A stretch of DNA of 64,000 nucleotides. Source: Chrysomallon squamiferum (Eukaryota > Mollusca > Gastropoda > Neomphalida > Peltospiridae). The DNA lies in NCBI GenBank assembly GCA_012295275.1, contig CM022665.1:33040022-33104021 (forward strand). The letters run 5' to 3'. Numbering within the stretch: the stretch's first letter is position 1; the number at the start of each line of letters is the position of its first letter. The notes beneath the pieces were generated by a model. It worked only from the letters and a program-made list of their open reading frames with translations. It was not told where the DNA came from and ran no database searches. Both the position numbers and the translations under genes were made by a program. Of the stretch, positions 1 to 13,300 are shown piece after piece.

Positions 1-165
1 CTTTGTTATGCAATTTGAATTCCATGGCATAAAAAATATAAAGTGTGGATGTGACTGAAGTAAAAATTAGTTACGCAATTTGGATTCCATGACATAAAAA
101 TAATCAGGCGGATGTCACAGAAAGAAGTTTGTTACGCAGTCTGAATTCTGTGACAGCAGTCTAAA
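1..165. repeat. Three degenerate tandem units of about 60 bp
   Basis: The motif TTGTTATGCAATTTGAATTCC recurs as TAGTTACGCAATTTGGATTCC and TTGTTACGCAGTCTGAATTC at about 60-65 bp spacing, the last unit being partial. The array may continue left of the window. Confidence 0.7.
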
Positions 166-1241
166 AGTAATACTATTAAAAAATAACTGACATAGACATT
201 AATATATTAAATGAATATAAAAATAAAGGTGAACATGATAAAATCAATTTACAAATAATGGAATAGTGGTTATAATATTGTTTAAATTAATGAATAGACT
301 AAACTGAACATCTAATATTAAAAGAATAGCATTTTACTAAATATTAACTAAGTGGATTAGAAAGAAATTAGTCTTTTGCGATGTTTTAAATGTAGCCATT
401 GTTTCAGCACCCTGATGATGCTGGGAGGTGAGTTCCACAAATTCAGTGTGGCATAACAAAAACACCTTGTGCCACAATATAGTTGTTTTAATTCTCAATG
501 TTACAAAACTTACACATACTGTGATCATAGAGTCCTGTTTGGCCGGTACCACTTCCTTTTACATTTGGGGCACTCCTGTGTTCATTTGGAAAAGGTTTTT
601 CTGATGCATGTTCTGTTAACAGTATGTCACAACCAGGTCTTAGTCAAACTTGTTTATGAGATTGTCTTGTTCTGTTTAATGGCTTGTTAAAACCACACAG
701 CAGTCAGTAGGTTTATATAATATTCTGGTGACAGACACAATCAACTGTTTGATACTGTCAAAGTTAACTCCACTTGAATTTGTCTTTGCTTCTTCATCCT
801 CTTAGCATCCATGTTTCTTCACCATCCTTTAAAATAATGCTTTTGAATTCAGCAACTGATTGTCTAATTGCCAAGAGCTGGTCCTGGTTCTAAGTGGTGG
901 TAAACTGATTAGTCTGTGTTTTCCAGTTGGGACCCATGGCAAGCCGGTCTGTGGATGAAGGGACAAATACAATTGATAACATAGCAAATATTTTTCAGGA
1001 AGGGACCATTACACAGATGAGATTCTTGTTGTTAAGATTTGTTTTTCTCACCTTTGATATATATATCATGCCTAATAGATTTTATTTGGCATTGTATAAA
1101 AATAACAAAAAAATCATTTTGAAAACTAAAAAAAGTAAAAAATAATTCTGCATTACCTTCAGGTCATTAAAATTTCCATTTACTTCGTAGTGTTACCTTG
1201 AGAAACATACCAATAATTTTAATGATTGTTTTTATTTTTAG
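166..1241. other. PSME4 upstream intron or flank, no gene recognised
   Basis: Presumably intronic, since PSME4 exon 1 in window enters mid-protein. A GC-richer block at about 370-830 may be an old repeat but was not identified. No exon encoding the preceding PA200 residues could be supported. Confidence 0.5.
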
Positions 1242-1300
1242 GTGAGGCTCAGCTCACTTCTTACAGCATTGCCCAAAAGTTTTATCAGAAGAGTTCATAG
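1242..1300 (+). CDS. PSME4: PSME4 exon 1 in window
   Basis: 59 nt. The acceptor is a strong T-rich tract ending TTTTTAG and the donor is GTAAAA. It encodes [14 protein letters not shown] and joins with phase 2 to the next exon, giving [10 protein letters not shown]. Human PSME4 has an equivalent IRRLHRERY segment near residue 370. This is the most upstream exon I can support. Confidence 0.82.
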
Positions 1301-4300
1301 GTAAAAATCATTTAATTTATATACTATCCAAACAAAGTAGGTGATATTCCATTTCTGATATATAATTCTGGAAGATGCTACTGCATAAGCTGAAAAGAAG
1401 TATGCACCATGTTAGAATATTCAATACCTGTCATACAACAATCATATGCAGGCATTTTGCACACTGGCCATATGAATGTCATACGGTTCACTGCGAGATA
1501 AGGAGCATGCCATGTCAAATTCATGCCTGTCTTGCAAACAAAGGGAGATTAACTCAGTACTGACTGCATTTTCACTTTATGGAAAATTGGGTGTCTGACA
1601 GTAGATCACATGAAATCCCAGGTCCGCTGAAGCCTATTGAACAACATCAGATAACACCCTAGCATGTAACATGGTTAATTGCATTAAAATACTAAAATCT
1701 TTCCTTTTGATGTCTCATTCTTATGAGATATTCCCTACTTTTTTAATAGTATATTTTATTTGCAAACTATTACAGTTTCGTATTACAAATATATATATAT
1801 CTGCAAACAGTAGTTTTATGGCAAAGAGTTCCTATATGTATCAATATTAAATGATTGTGACAATCTGCATTCTGCATAATATTTCATTTACATGTATTAT
1901 TTATGTTTATATACTTACTATTCACAGCATTTCTTTCATTGTTTGATATACAGTAGCATACATTACTTAGTTTGTAGGAACATAATGTGTTTTTTTTGTT
2001 TTACTGCATCCTAGAGATTTTGCTTTAGACATTATATAGTGTATTTGATATAGTTGATTATTTTTACTATTTCAAGGGAACGGTATGCAAAGCCATGTTG
2101 GCAGAATTGTGTTCCAGACAGCCATAAATTAACTGAAGATAATATTACTCATTTTGTTGAATGCTTGAAGCCAGTTGTGTTTGTTGCAATGTTTGGTAAG
2201 AGTGGGAGTCAGGATGCATCCATTGCATTGCGCTATCTCTCTACAATGAGACCTGAGTTGATGGTTCCCAATCTTCTAGAGCAGTGAGTAGTATTGGGTT
2301 TGAATAACAATAAACCGTATTACTGATTTTTTCAGATTTAATTCAGTAAACATAAATTAAATCAGTATCAAGATTGAAACTAATTACCAAAAAAAAAAAA
2401 AAAAAAAAAATGAAAATAATTAATTTTAAACAAGTTCTGAAAAAAACACCCACTTAAATAACTAAATAATATGTTTATTTCAGAGTTGTTTTTCCTTGAC
2501 ACAAAATATTAGCAATGGATTAAGAATTATAATGTCAAAAACATGAAATTAAAAGCTTTTCTTAAAATTAAACATTTGTCATCCAAGTTTGATTTTTGTT
2601 TAACAGTATGTACCCTGCAATGGAGACACTTATTGAACCACACCGACTGATTGCTTGTATGAACTGTGTTGTGGCTGTGGTGAGACCAATGCTGAGAGCT
2701 GGAAAATGGTATCCAGAAGGACCACTCCATGTGCTTCCACTACTCAACAGATCTCTTCTTGGAATTGATTCAAATGATTTCAAAAAATGTTTGGTATGTA
2801 ATAGTTCAGAACTTTTTATAAAGAATAATAAATCAGCATACTTTCAGCAGTTTTTTCCTCTCTAATTTATACTTTATTTTATAATTTTAAGCAGTTTATT
2901 ATTCAGGTATCCAAAACACTTAAAACTGAATTTATGAAAGGCGTCCCTTAACTGCATATAAGTACCACAAACTCTTCAGTATATCTTAGAAACTGAATTT
3001 CAAAACATGTCTAAGTTAGACACATGCATTTGAAATTCTCTGACATATTTAAATGTATAAAAGGAGTTGTTAAGATCCAATTAACTGACACTTCACTACA
3101 TAGACCCATGCTGAACAATGCTGACATAACACACTTCTTCCTTTGCACCAATGAATATATTTTTCTTTGTTGATATAGTACATACAGTATATTGCAGGCA
3201 ACATACTACCTATTAATCCATTGAGGGACAGCACCTGTATGTCAAAAGAAACTATATTTCATGCATTTTCCTATCTATCCCCTCCCCCAGTCAGGCAACA
3301 TGTAAATTGTAATGCAATAAGATGGTTTGTAACCATTTTATGCTTTTCATCCTTGTGGTGTGTCAAGAGCGTGGGTCAGCTCATGATTTCAGAATATTTG
3401 AGTTGTTTTTGTGTTGTACAACTTAGAAGAGGAAAGGCAAAGAGTTTTCAGCCTAGGGTCTGGTGTATACATGTACTACATATATGTTTATACCTGTATG
3501 TTATCATAGAAATGAAGCAGAAGCAAGGTACAACTGTGCACAGATGTCGTTGGATTTGGAAGAATAGATTTCCTTGCACTGATAAAGAAATTACACTGAC
3601 AAGCATGGAGGGCAGCCACATCACTTATCATTGGTGCTTTGGTAAACTCTGAATCCAGCATTTGGCAGCACTGTGTTTCCTCTCTTTTCTGAATGTTCCT
3701 AAATTGTATGTTGAATTCCACATAACTGTAATTAAATGCATTGTGTTCATTATTAAACATTTGCTTCCTTTGTTACTTTGACATTCAATGTTCTGCATTT
3801 GTATTTCAGTAATGGACGTGTTTGTTCATCTGCACAATTTGACAAAGCAGAGAAATGATGAGGTCATTTATGTCTGCAAAGATTTATCAATAAGCATTTT
3901 TCATAAAATAACACATGCATAAGTACATAAATCAGTAAGTTCACAAATAGGTATATGCTCACACGCTTATATATACATATTTCATACATATGTGCATGTA
4001 TGTATAGCAACAGATATAACAGTAAGGTGTCAGTAACAATTTTATTACCAATCTGTATGAAGTTGTGGGGTTTTTTTGTTTTGTTTTTTTAAAGTTTTCC
4101 TATTATATGCCCTTTTCATAGTCTGAACAGCTATTCTTTTAATTTCATTTTTGCTTCAGGCTCTCTTTCACTTAACGTAATGCTTCATCTCTCTTCTTCA
4201 GTACTATTGAAGTATCTCAAGGATCTGATAATTCTTACATTTACTAAATACTTGTATCATATCATACTCCTAACACCAACTAAGTGTCAAAAAAGATAAT

Positions 4301-7300
4301 CACGAATAGTTTGAATGCAAATGAAATTAACCTGATGGATACCTGTATTTGTTTCATTGTTGAAATATTGTATGATCTTTATCTACAGCTTGATCTTCAT
4401 ACATTAAAAAAGATCATCTGAAATACATGTTTTAACATTTTACATAATCCCACATACATTTTGACACAGTACTGAACATTCAGAGCTGGTATTTGAAACA
4501 TAATGTCTGTTAATAATTGTTTCAGTAGTGTGGTTTCTGACATTATTGAACATGCATTATGAAATAGAGAATCTGTTCTTTTCTCTCTGTCTCTCTCACA
4601 CACACACACATACACATACACACAACATTTAAACACTCAACAAATTGTGATTAGAGGATTGAAAATAATATTTTATCAATAGACAGACACATAGAATAAT
4701 ATGTACCAAAAATGCTAGAATCTAATATATTATCAAAAACATCTGTTGAGTTGGCATCTCAGTTATCATTGTTCCAGAAGTTAGGTACTACTCCAGATCT
4801 CCAACTGTGATGTTTAAAATGGCCAGTATCTATTCTCCAATATTACCAACAGATTTTCTTCCTGTCTCATGTATCAAACATTTTTTTTACCCTGGCTATG
4901 TCCTGGCTTTAGTTTTATTTGACACTACAACTCTGAAAATTACAATCTTAGTAATTCTATCCCATACTAACTGCTTCCTTAAGTTTAGGTTTACTGTCAC
5001 TCCTTTTATCTTCTATAACATTTTTATGACTTGTTATTAATTCAATTAACACCATTCATAATGGGAATAATTTTCTATTCGTTATTTTTTTTCAGATATC
5101 TTTCTTGTACAATGGTATCTGATCAGGTTTTAGTTTCCTACGTGTGTGCCTTGAAAATGGTTTCTTTATTTCAAATAATATTTTAAATTACACATTGCAT
5201 ATATCATATGTTTTGATCTTAATTATTAATATTTTATGAAAATTACCTTGCATAGTTATATGCAAGTGATAATATAGATGAAGACTACAAAAGTAACATT
5301 CTGATTTCTTATAACACATGATTATAGATGGATTGCAAGTTGCATGTGTTCATCTTTTAATAATAAATGATAAATGCAGATGTTTAGATACATGCATACC
5401 AGTGTAATTTTTGTTTTTGTTTTTTAGGCTTATATGCACTTAAGATAAGTGCACAATGATCACCTTTTATAAATTTAGCCTTCAGTTTTATTATTTGTTT
5501 GCTAGTTAGTAATGTTAAAACTTTTCCTTTTTGCACCTCTTCCTCGTGAGAAACCTGACACTCAAAATTTAAATTGTTCAATATTCCTTAAATCATTTAA
5601 ATTAAATGTTTTTACATATGCTATATCCATAAAGATAATGTTAATAATTTTTTGTATTTGAGCTACAATTTCTTTATCAGTGGGTTTTATTGTTAATGGT
5701 TTTCATATTTTGTTTATTTAGATCACATTCCAGATGATTTCCACATTTGTATCTGTGGTTCCCATTGTGGATTGTTCAGATGCAGTGCATGTCAGAAATG
5801 ATCTCACAGAGGTGAATTTGTAATTATTTTGATTTAATATTTTTTAAATAAAGTTTTTAGATAAAACTGATTAGCATGGACATTTCTTACCTCTAAAGCA
5901 ATAGTATGAATAAATGGACCACAGCATTCACTCATTGTTATTCATTTAATTTAAGAAACACAAAAGTCTAAATATGTAAATAATTGCTGCAAATGAATAA
6001 ACCGTTTTCTTTGTACTATTTATCCAGTAGAAATTAATCATGTTCAGTGACAAAACCTGTTTTATTACTGATTTTGTATTATTTAAATCAGGGGTGTGCA
6101 AACTTTCTGATCTTACAGGCTGCAGCACTTTAACTTCACTGGCACTATGGCCACACAAATTTTATGTAAACATATGTAACATATATGATTTTACATAATT
6201 TTCTAACATTGAACCTCTGTGACTTAATGCTGCATATAAATAATGGGTACGTTTACATGTTTCCACAAGAACTGGCTTCATCCCTCTATGATTCCCATTA
6301 AAGTAAAAATAAAACAGTTATTAATATTGGGTCATTCCGTGTCAAATCACCCAATGGTTTAAACCCGACCGTCTCAGATTTTTATGAAACTTGGTATACT
6401 TGATTACTGGGATCCCACAGCACCAAATTTTAGCCCAATCAGACCAGTGGTGTGGGAGATACGGCCCACCGAATTTTGAGATTTTTGCCAAAAATGGGTG
6501 TGACCACCAACCTTAGAACCCTCATATCTCAGCAACTACTGGGCCAATCTTCATAAAATTGGTATTGTTAGAAAGGCAGAATGACAAGGATTCCAAATCT
6601 GCCATTTTTGTTTAGTTTGGAAAATATTGGAGTACCTTGACCTTTTGACCTTTGCTATGACCTTGAAATTGACCGTGTGGATCACGTGATCTTGAGATGA
6701 CCTTTATTGAAATTTAATCTCCCACATGTTAACTAAAACATATAAAAGTTTCCTGGGTGTAATATTTTTGGTTTAGCCACAATATAGATTTAAAAAATGC
6801 ACATACATGAAAATAACACCTTTTCAGCCATTAACATCTGATTAACTAAAGCCTGAATGATCAATTCTGGATGCTAGGAATCACCATCTCTCTTGATCAT
6901 CGAGTAAGACATTTTCAAGGTCATAGCAAAGGTCAAAAGGTCAAGGTACTCCAATATTTTCCAAACTAAACAAAAATGGCAGATTTGGAATCCTTGTCAT
7001 TCTGCCTTTCTAACAATAACAATTTTATGAAGATTGGCCCAGTAGTTGCTGAGATATGAGGGTTCTAAGGTTGGTGGTCACACCCATTTTTGGCAAAAAT
7101 CTCAAAATTCGGTGGGCCGTATCTCCCACACCACTGATCCGATTGAGCTAATATTTCAGATTTGGTGCTGTGGGATCCCAGTAAACAAGTATACCAAGTT
7201 TTATAAAAATCTGAGACGGTTGGGTTTAAAAAAATTTTGGTGGGGGGGGGGTGATTTGACACGGAATGACCCTATTATTTATTTATTTTACTAAATAACA

Positions 7301-10300
7301 ACTTTAAAACTGTCAGATCTAAAAATGAGTACTGGACACATCTGACAGTAATAGGAAATTCATGGTGTATGAGTGTTTATTAAATGTGATAAGGCGATAT
7401 CCTTCCCACGGAGCACCCCTGATTTAAAGTAAAGAGTCACAGATTTAATACTTAAAAAATTTGCTTGGTATACATCAAATCTTTGTTTACAGTGATAGTT
7501 TAATGCATACTTTTTTTTTTTTTTTCATAGATGAAAGCAAATTTTATTTTGACATTCAAATATAAATGTTATTTTGACATTCAAATATAAATGTTGACAA
7601 CTGAAAACTGCTTTATATTTTCAAAAATTTTGGAATAATATTTGTAAAGTTAAACTAAAGAGTTTGGGGATTTTTGGTAGTAACTTGTATTAATACTTTT
7701 ATTTATCAGTTGGATTAATACTGAAATAAAATGGTGCTTTTATAGATTTTTAGACAAAAAACAGATATTTGCTTTGACACACATATTTGCAAACCATTCT
7801 TTTTATATGAGAAAATGGATCTTTAATTCAGTGAATAAACATTACATTTTTCTATTTCAGGAGGAAAGAGAGCAGTGTTCAGCAACTGCAGGCTTTGAGG
7901 ATTGGGTTTTACAGTTTTTTGATAGGTTAAATTATAAGTTGTAATAATTTCAGTTTTATGTTTATACTGCTTAAAATTTCTGATGCGTTGAAGATTTAAA
8001 AGTGTGGGTGATTTTAAAAAATGAATGCTACTATTAAGACATTCCTTTCTCCCACAAATAGCTTTTACTCTTTTTCTGACCATAAACAATCTGTCTTCTT
8101 ACATATGTAGGAAAAACTGAAAAATTATTGTGCTGTTTCAGAGTATTCAATCTAATAGAAAATAATGCTCAAGAGGCTTCCTATGGTGCAGTTGATCGCT
8201 TGAATCCTGAACAAAGTATGTTGGAAGTTGGGATGGCTTCAACTAGTACCTCTGTTCTGCAGCAATGCTCTGCTCCAATATTTAACGTAAGTTACTTGTT
8301 TACATGTGAGTATTAACACACAGCATCTTACAAATCAGTTGTGCAAAATTATCTCCAAACATCAGGAATAAACCATTCAAGTCAAATATGATCAGAAAGT
8401 GTCATATGATATGCTAGTGCTGTTAGCCATGATTGATTTAGTTTCAGTTTCAACACCAGAATATGAAGGTCCATTGTTGATTTACTCAGGGCTCTGATAG
8501 ATAATATCTTAAATGAGAGAAATGGTGAGAGTTCCTTCCACAGTATACAAGTTGACAGGTGGGTGGTGATGTAGATGTATCTGTTCCTCTTGTGGATAGA
8601 GCATGATGAGAACAACGTGTATCAACTTGTGTGAAAGCAGCTGGGCAATTCACAAACATTCAGTTGATTTATGCCTCCAGTGTTTACTTACTGATGTTAA
8701 TGTATTCCATACAAAGTCAGAAAACCTAAGCCTAGCTGTTAATCATGAAACTGTGAGTGGACAGGGGTATTTTGGGTTTAACTCTGTTGGTCCTAAAAGA
8801 TGTGATTCCAATCAATGAAAATATTTCAAAAACAAAATCCACTGTTCTAGCCATTGTCATGATAGCCTTGTATGCAAAAACCAAGCAACCTCTAAACCAA
8901 TGTGTTACATTCCAGATTTAACAATAACTACTTGGTTAACTAACATTCCACTTCATCTTCATGTACGATTTCTGAAATGATTTGATTTGGGGTCAGTATT
9001 AGGATTAAATGATTTGATTGGAAGTCAGTATTAGGATTAAACCAAGTATTTCTTACATACTGTTATAGCATTATATAAATACCCCCAAAATATACAGTCT
9101 ATTCACTGATATAAAAATATGCAGTAGACTCAGTCTTTAATGTCAGATGAAGTTGTGGTTTTCAGCCATTGCTGTTCTTAAACATGTAATAATCTATATG
9201 TTAATTTCAAACCTCCAGATAAGCATACCCACAGTATTTCAGATGTAATGTTGTCCCAAATGTTATATTTTGTATAGATTTTGTTTATTTCTCAAACCTG
9301 AGAAATACCCTAAAAAATAATACACATTAAAAAACAAATTAATTCTTAACATTCTCATCTTTGAAAGTAGATTCATTGTAAACCAGTTGTCTGTCACTAC
9401 CAACAGGCTGTGTTGTACTTTAAATTACAACATCAAACACCTGAGTTACTTATTACCACTCACCTTAATTAACTATTCTGACCAGTAGTGTCTGTGAAAG
9501 TTATTTGATCTGCTTGAGGGTGGTGGCCTCAAAAATGCAGTGTTAAAAGAGCTGGTAAAACTAAATGGGAGTGTGTGTATAAATAGAATAAGATTAGGCA
9601 TGATTACCAATTAAATCCAGAAAGAATTCCAAAATCAAATGAGGTTGTCAGACACGTTTCATCTGTTCCTTTAGCTTGATGTCAAAGAAGAATCTTGTGA
9701 AGGACCTAATCCTAATATTCCTAACTCTGAAATACAAAGAAGGTTAATAATTTGATAAGAAACTGGAAGCAATTAAGGCACTTGAAATTGATGCAAAACC
9801 AAAAGTACAAATCATAAAGAAGTTAGAGGTCCCACTAAACACATTATCAACCTGGATAAAATCAGCTGATAGAATTAAAGAAGCAGCTTTGAATTCAAAC
9901 ATCAGATGTAAGAAAATTACAAATACTAACTTGGCTGATATTGATGAAGCTGTTTTAAAATAGTTTATAAGTTTTTGTGGAAGAATAGGGACCTCATCAC
10001 ATTTATAATGCTAACAAAACTGTCATTGGTATTGAACAATGTGAGAATTTATTCATGAATTTGAATATGTTAATTGTTCACTGATTGGTGTCTGGCTCTT
10101 GACAAAAAGATGAACAGATAAAAGAAAAAGACAAAATTGTCAACCACTGTCATGCACATCCCCATTTTAAAGGTCAGTCTGCAGAATATTAAACTGATAC
10201 TCCAGCCACCTAATACAACACCAAAATGCAACCTGGGATCAAGTTGTGATTTTCAGTTTAAAAATTTACTATCACAACTTAGTGTTAGATGTGCACTGGA

Positions 10301-13300
10301 CAATGGAGAGAATATCATTTCTATTCTTGACACACTGATTTTTAAGATGTTACAAGTAAAGCCACATAAAGTAACCATTAATACACAGAAGAGCTAGTCC
10401 CTACTTTCAAAATTGAACTCACAATGGAAGAAGTGCACCCATGTTGTCAGATATTTTCAATGTTACTTGAGCCATCTAATGTGTTAATCAGTCAATAATA
10501 CCAAACTTTAAACTTCATTATGAAAACTGAACTTAGTGGAGTGAATACTATTCAGATGACAGTTACAGACTACTACCAGATATTTCAGATGACAGTTACA
10601 GACTACTACCAGATATCTTGAAGTTAAATTTTTATATTAGGTCTTGGATAACATTGCCTCTTCACTTTGATTTTTTTTCACTACAAAAGACTTGCTGTAT
10701 TTTGAAAAATAACATGTAGATTTCAAAATGTTAAATTACATTGTGTTTTCATTTGAATGTAGTGATACTTATATTTATAAAGAACTTTAATTGAATTAAT
10801 AAAAACTATGTATGATACCACATATTCAAGATTGAGAGGCCCACTAGTGTGTGCTTGTGTGGTTCTGGACATGTATGTGTGTGCAGAAACAGATAAACTG
10901 GCATATGGGTTTCTGTTTATGACTTTCAAATGAAAATTCTTTTTATAGTCAGCATTGAAAAGACTACAGAGATTTGTCACAGAAAGCTGGTATGAAATAA
11001 AAGTCAGTGGGCGATTTGCAGCAAATTTGTGTCGTGCTGCAGCCAAGGTAATTTCTAAAACAATTTTTAATCAAATTAACTGAGAGTTTTCTAGATACCT
11101 ATTAGTTTATTACTGATAAAATGATTTAGAATTTTTTGAAGAACGAAAATTTTATTTTGATAGATCAAAACATTACTTACGAAATTTAAAGGTAGCACAC
11201 ACACACACACACACACTCTGTAGACATACATTTACACTTTTGTCACCATAAAAATAAAATATTTGATATAATTGTTTTAATTTCATCTTTTTAATTCCAT
11301 TCATGATGTGTTAAGTTTTTGTTAATTAAATCACTTAAAGATTATAAGAATGCCACTTTAATGTTTTGTAATGACAAAGTAACCTGAATGTCATCATTCT
11401 GTCCTGCAGGTTAATCCAGAAAAAACTCTCAAAATCTTTCTGCCATATTTCTGTGACTTCATCCTAAATTATATTAATGATCGTAAGTTATTGTTTTTTC
11501 TTTTTTTCTTTTGTCAATCTTTGTTGAATTTCTTGGGTTTCTGTTTCTTTTTAATTGTTTTTGTTTTTCCTGTTTTTTCACTTTTTTACTTTTTTTTATT
11601 TTATTTTAATATAAGCAAAACAATACATTCCATTTTTTAATCAAATTGAGTGGGTTTTTTTATTATTTAGAATGTTTATTGGTTTTTAGACAATTTTAAC
11701 TACAAAGAACTGTAATAGAAGAAAGAATCTCTGAATTTGGGCTAACATGCCAAGGAATAACATCCAATGATTTTAAACATAAAACTCAGTTGGATTCGTG
11801 TATCATTTGTAATGCAATGTAAAATTGTTTTTATCTGTAATTCTAGCGAATTTATGTATTTCAGTATTGTGAAAAGAAAAAAAGAAAAGAAATTTCCAAA
11901 TACCTATATGTCTAACAGAAATATTTTTATGACTTCAGATGAAGAAATTTTAAATGAGGAAGAAGTTGATGGACGTTTCATGTGGAATCTCTTGTTATTG
12001 TCACAAGTAAGTTAATTCCATTTTATAACAATTCCACAACGTGTAGAAATGTTCTGGGCTTTTTTTACTGTAGAAAATTTTGTTTATTTTAAATAATTAT
12101 TTTAATAATTTTAGCTTGTACGGTGTGATGGAAGAGAACTTATGAAATACAAAGACAATCTTGTAGCAGTGCTGAAAGTCACATTGAAACTGAAATGTAT
12201 CCAAGGTTATGAAATAGCTGGACAGCTGCTACGATATTTGTTTCGTTCTTTGTTATTGACTTACCCAGTAGAGTACAGGAGTATTAAAGGCAGCTTTGAT
12301 CGGCCACTTGAAGAGTATTTAGTGACTCGTGACTGGGCAGTACCTGGAAACATTCATGATCTGGGCATTGAATGGCATATTACTACAAATGAAGAAAGGA
12401 TATGGGCAGAAGAACTACTAAAAGAGTTTCTAAAACCAGAATTGAAGTTTATTTCATCATGCATCCACCTTTCCAGGTATTTTAATGATTAAAGTAAAAC
12501 TGTATAATCAGTCTTCGCTGCTGATGAACAATGAACATTAATTAATTTATTTTGTATTTTCAAGAAAAGAACAACAGCTATATGAATTATTTTTATTTAT
12601 TTATTTGAACAAAAAACCTGGTTTTAGTCATTTTTTAGTCTTTATGTATATTATGTTTTTAAGTAATTTATTTTTAAATAGAATATATTAGAATGAAATA
12701 AAATTATTAGAGGCTGAAAAGAAAATAATCTACTTTTTTAAAAATTAAATGTTTGATGATATGTTATCTAAAACTATGTGCTGAAATTGTGCAGAGTAAA
12801 AATGTATAAGCCTTATAATTTCTTTATTTTGATGATGTGGCTAGTGAAAACAGTATCAGAATAATTAAACAAATTAATTTAAAAAGAAAATAATTTTACT
12901 CAACAGATTTCATAGTTATTTTGAATTAATTATTCAGACACACATACGCATATACATACACACATACATGTGTGTTTGTGTATGTGTGTTTGTGTATACA
13001 TATATACGTGTCTGTATACACACAGAGATGATCTTCTGAGAAGATTAAACATCATACTGGAATGTCTACTTGGTTCTGGCTGTGTGCTGCCTCAGTGGGA
13101 AGGAGAAGCAATCAAAAGGCAAACATTTATTTTATATCTCTACAAAACATATTTTTCATGCAAGTTATAAAATAACATTTTGTCTTACTTTATTTCTTGA
13201 AACATGTTACATTCTTTTTGTTTTAAAATGGTATGTCCAGTAGCTAAGTTTTGTCTCTAGAAATAATCTTTGTCTATTTTTAGAGTGGAAAGTTTTGTTG

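Noticed and set aside
388-421. FQHPDDAGR-like mini-exon resembling the human FYHPSNSGRW segment just upstream of exon 1
   Set aside because: It would be only about 32 nt and its donor phase does not join in frame to the well-supported acceptor at 1242; probably chance.
927-1145. 72-codon open frame upstream of PSME4 exon 1
   Set aside because: It turns into low-complexity Lys/Asn sequence and matches nothing in PA200.
3221-3652. 143-codon open frame in PSME4 intron 3
   Set aside because: No recognisable domain, no splice context or repeat homology; explicable by chance in a 2.9-kb intron.
7046-7294. Open frames within the fold-back arms (also 42273-42497)
   Set aside because: They are the same palindromic DNA read on either strand; no protein family similarity.
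10723-11046. 107-codon minus-strand open frame
   Set aside because: Overlaps PSME4 exon 7 in antisense; a shadow.
13119-13170. Extension of PSME4 exon 11 to a GTTATA donor
   Set aside because: Would add 16 hydrophobic/aromatic residues absent from human PA200; the GC donor keeps the conserved length, though only transcripts can settle this.
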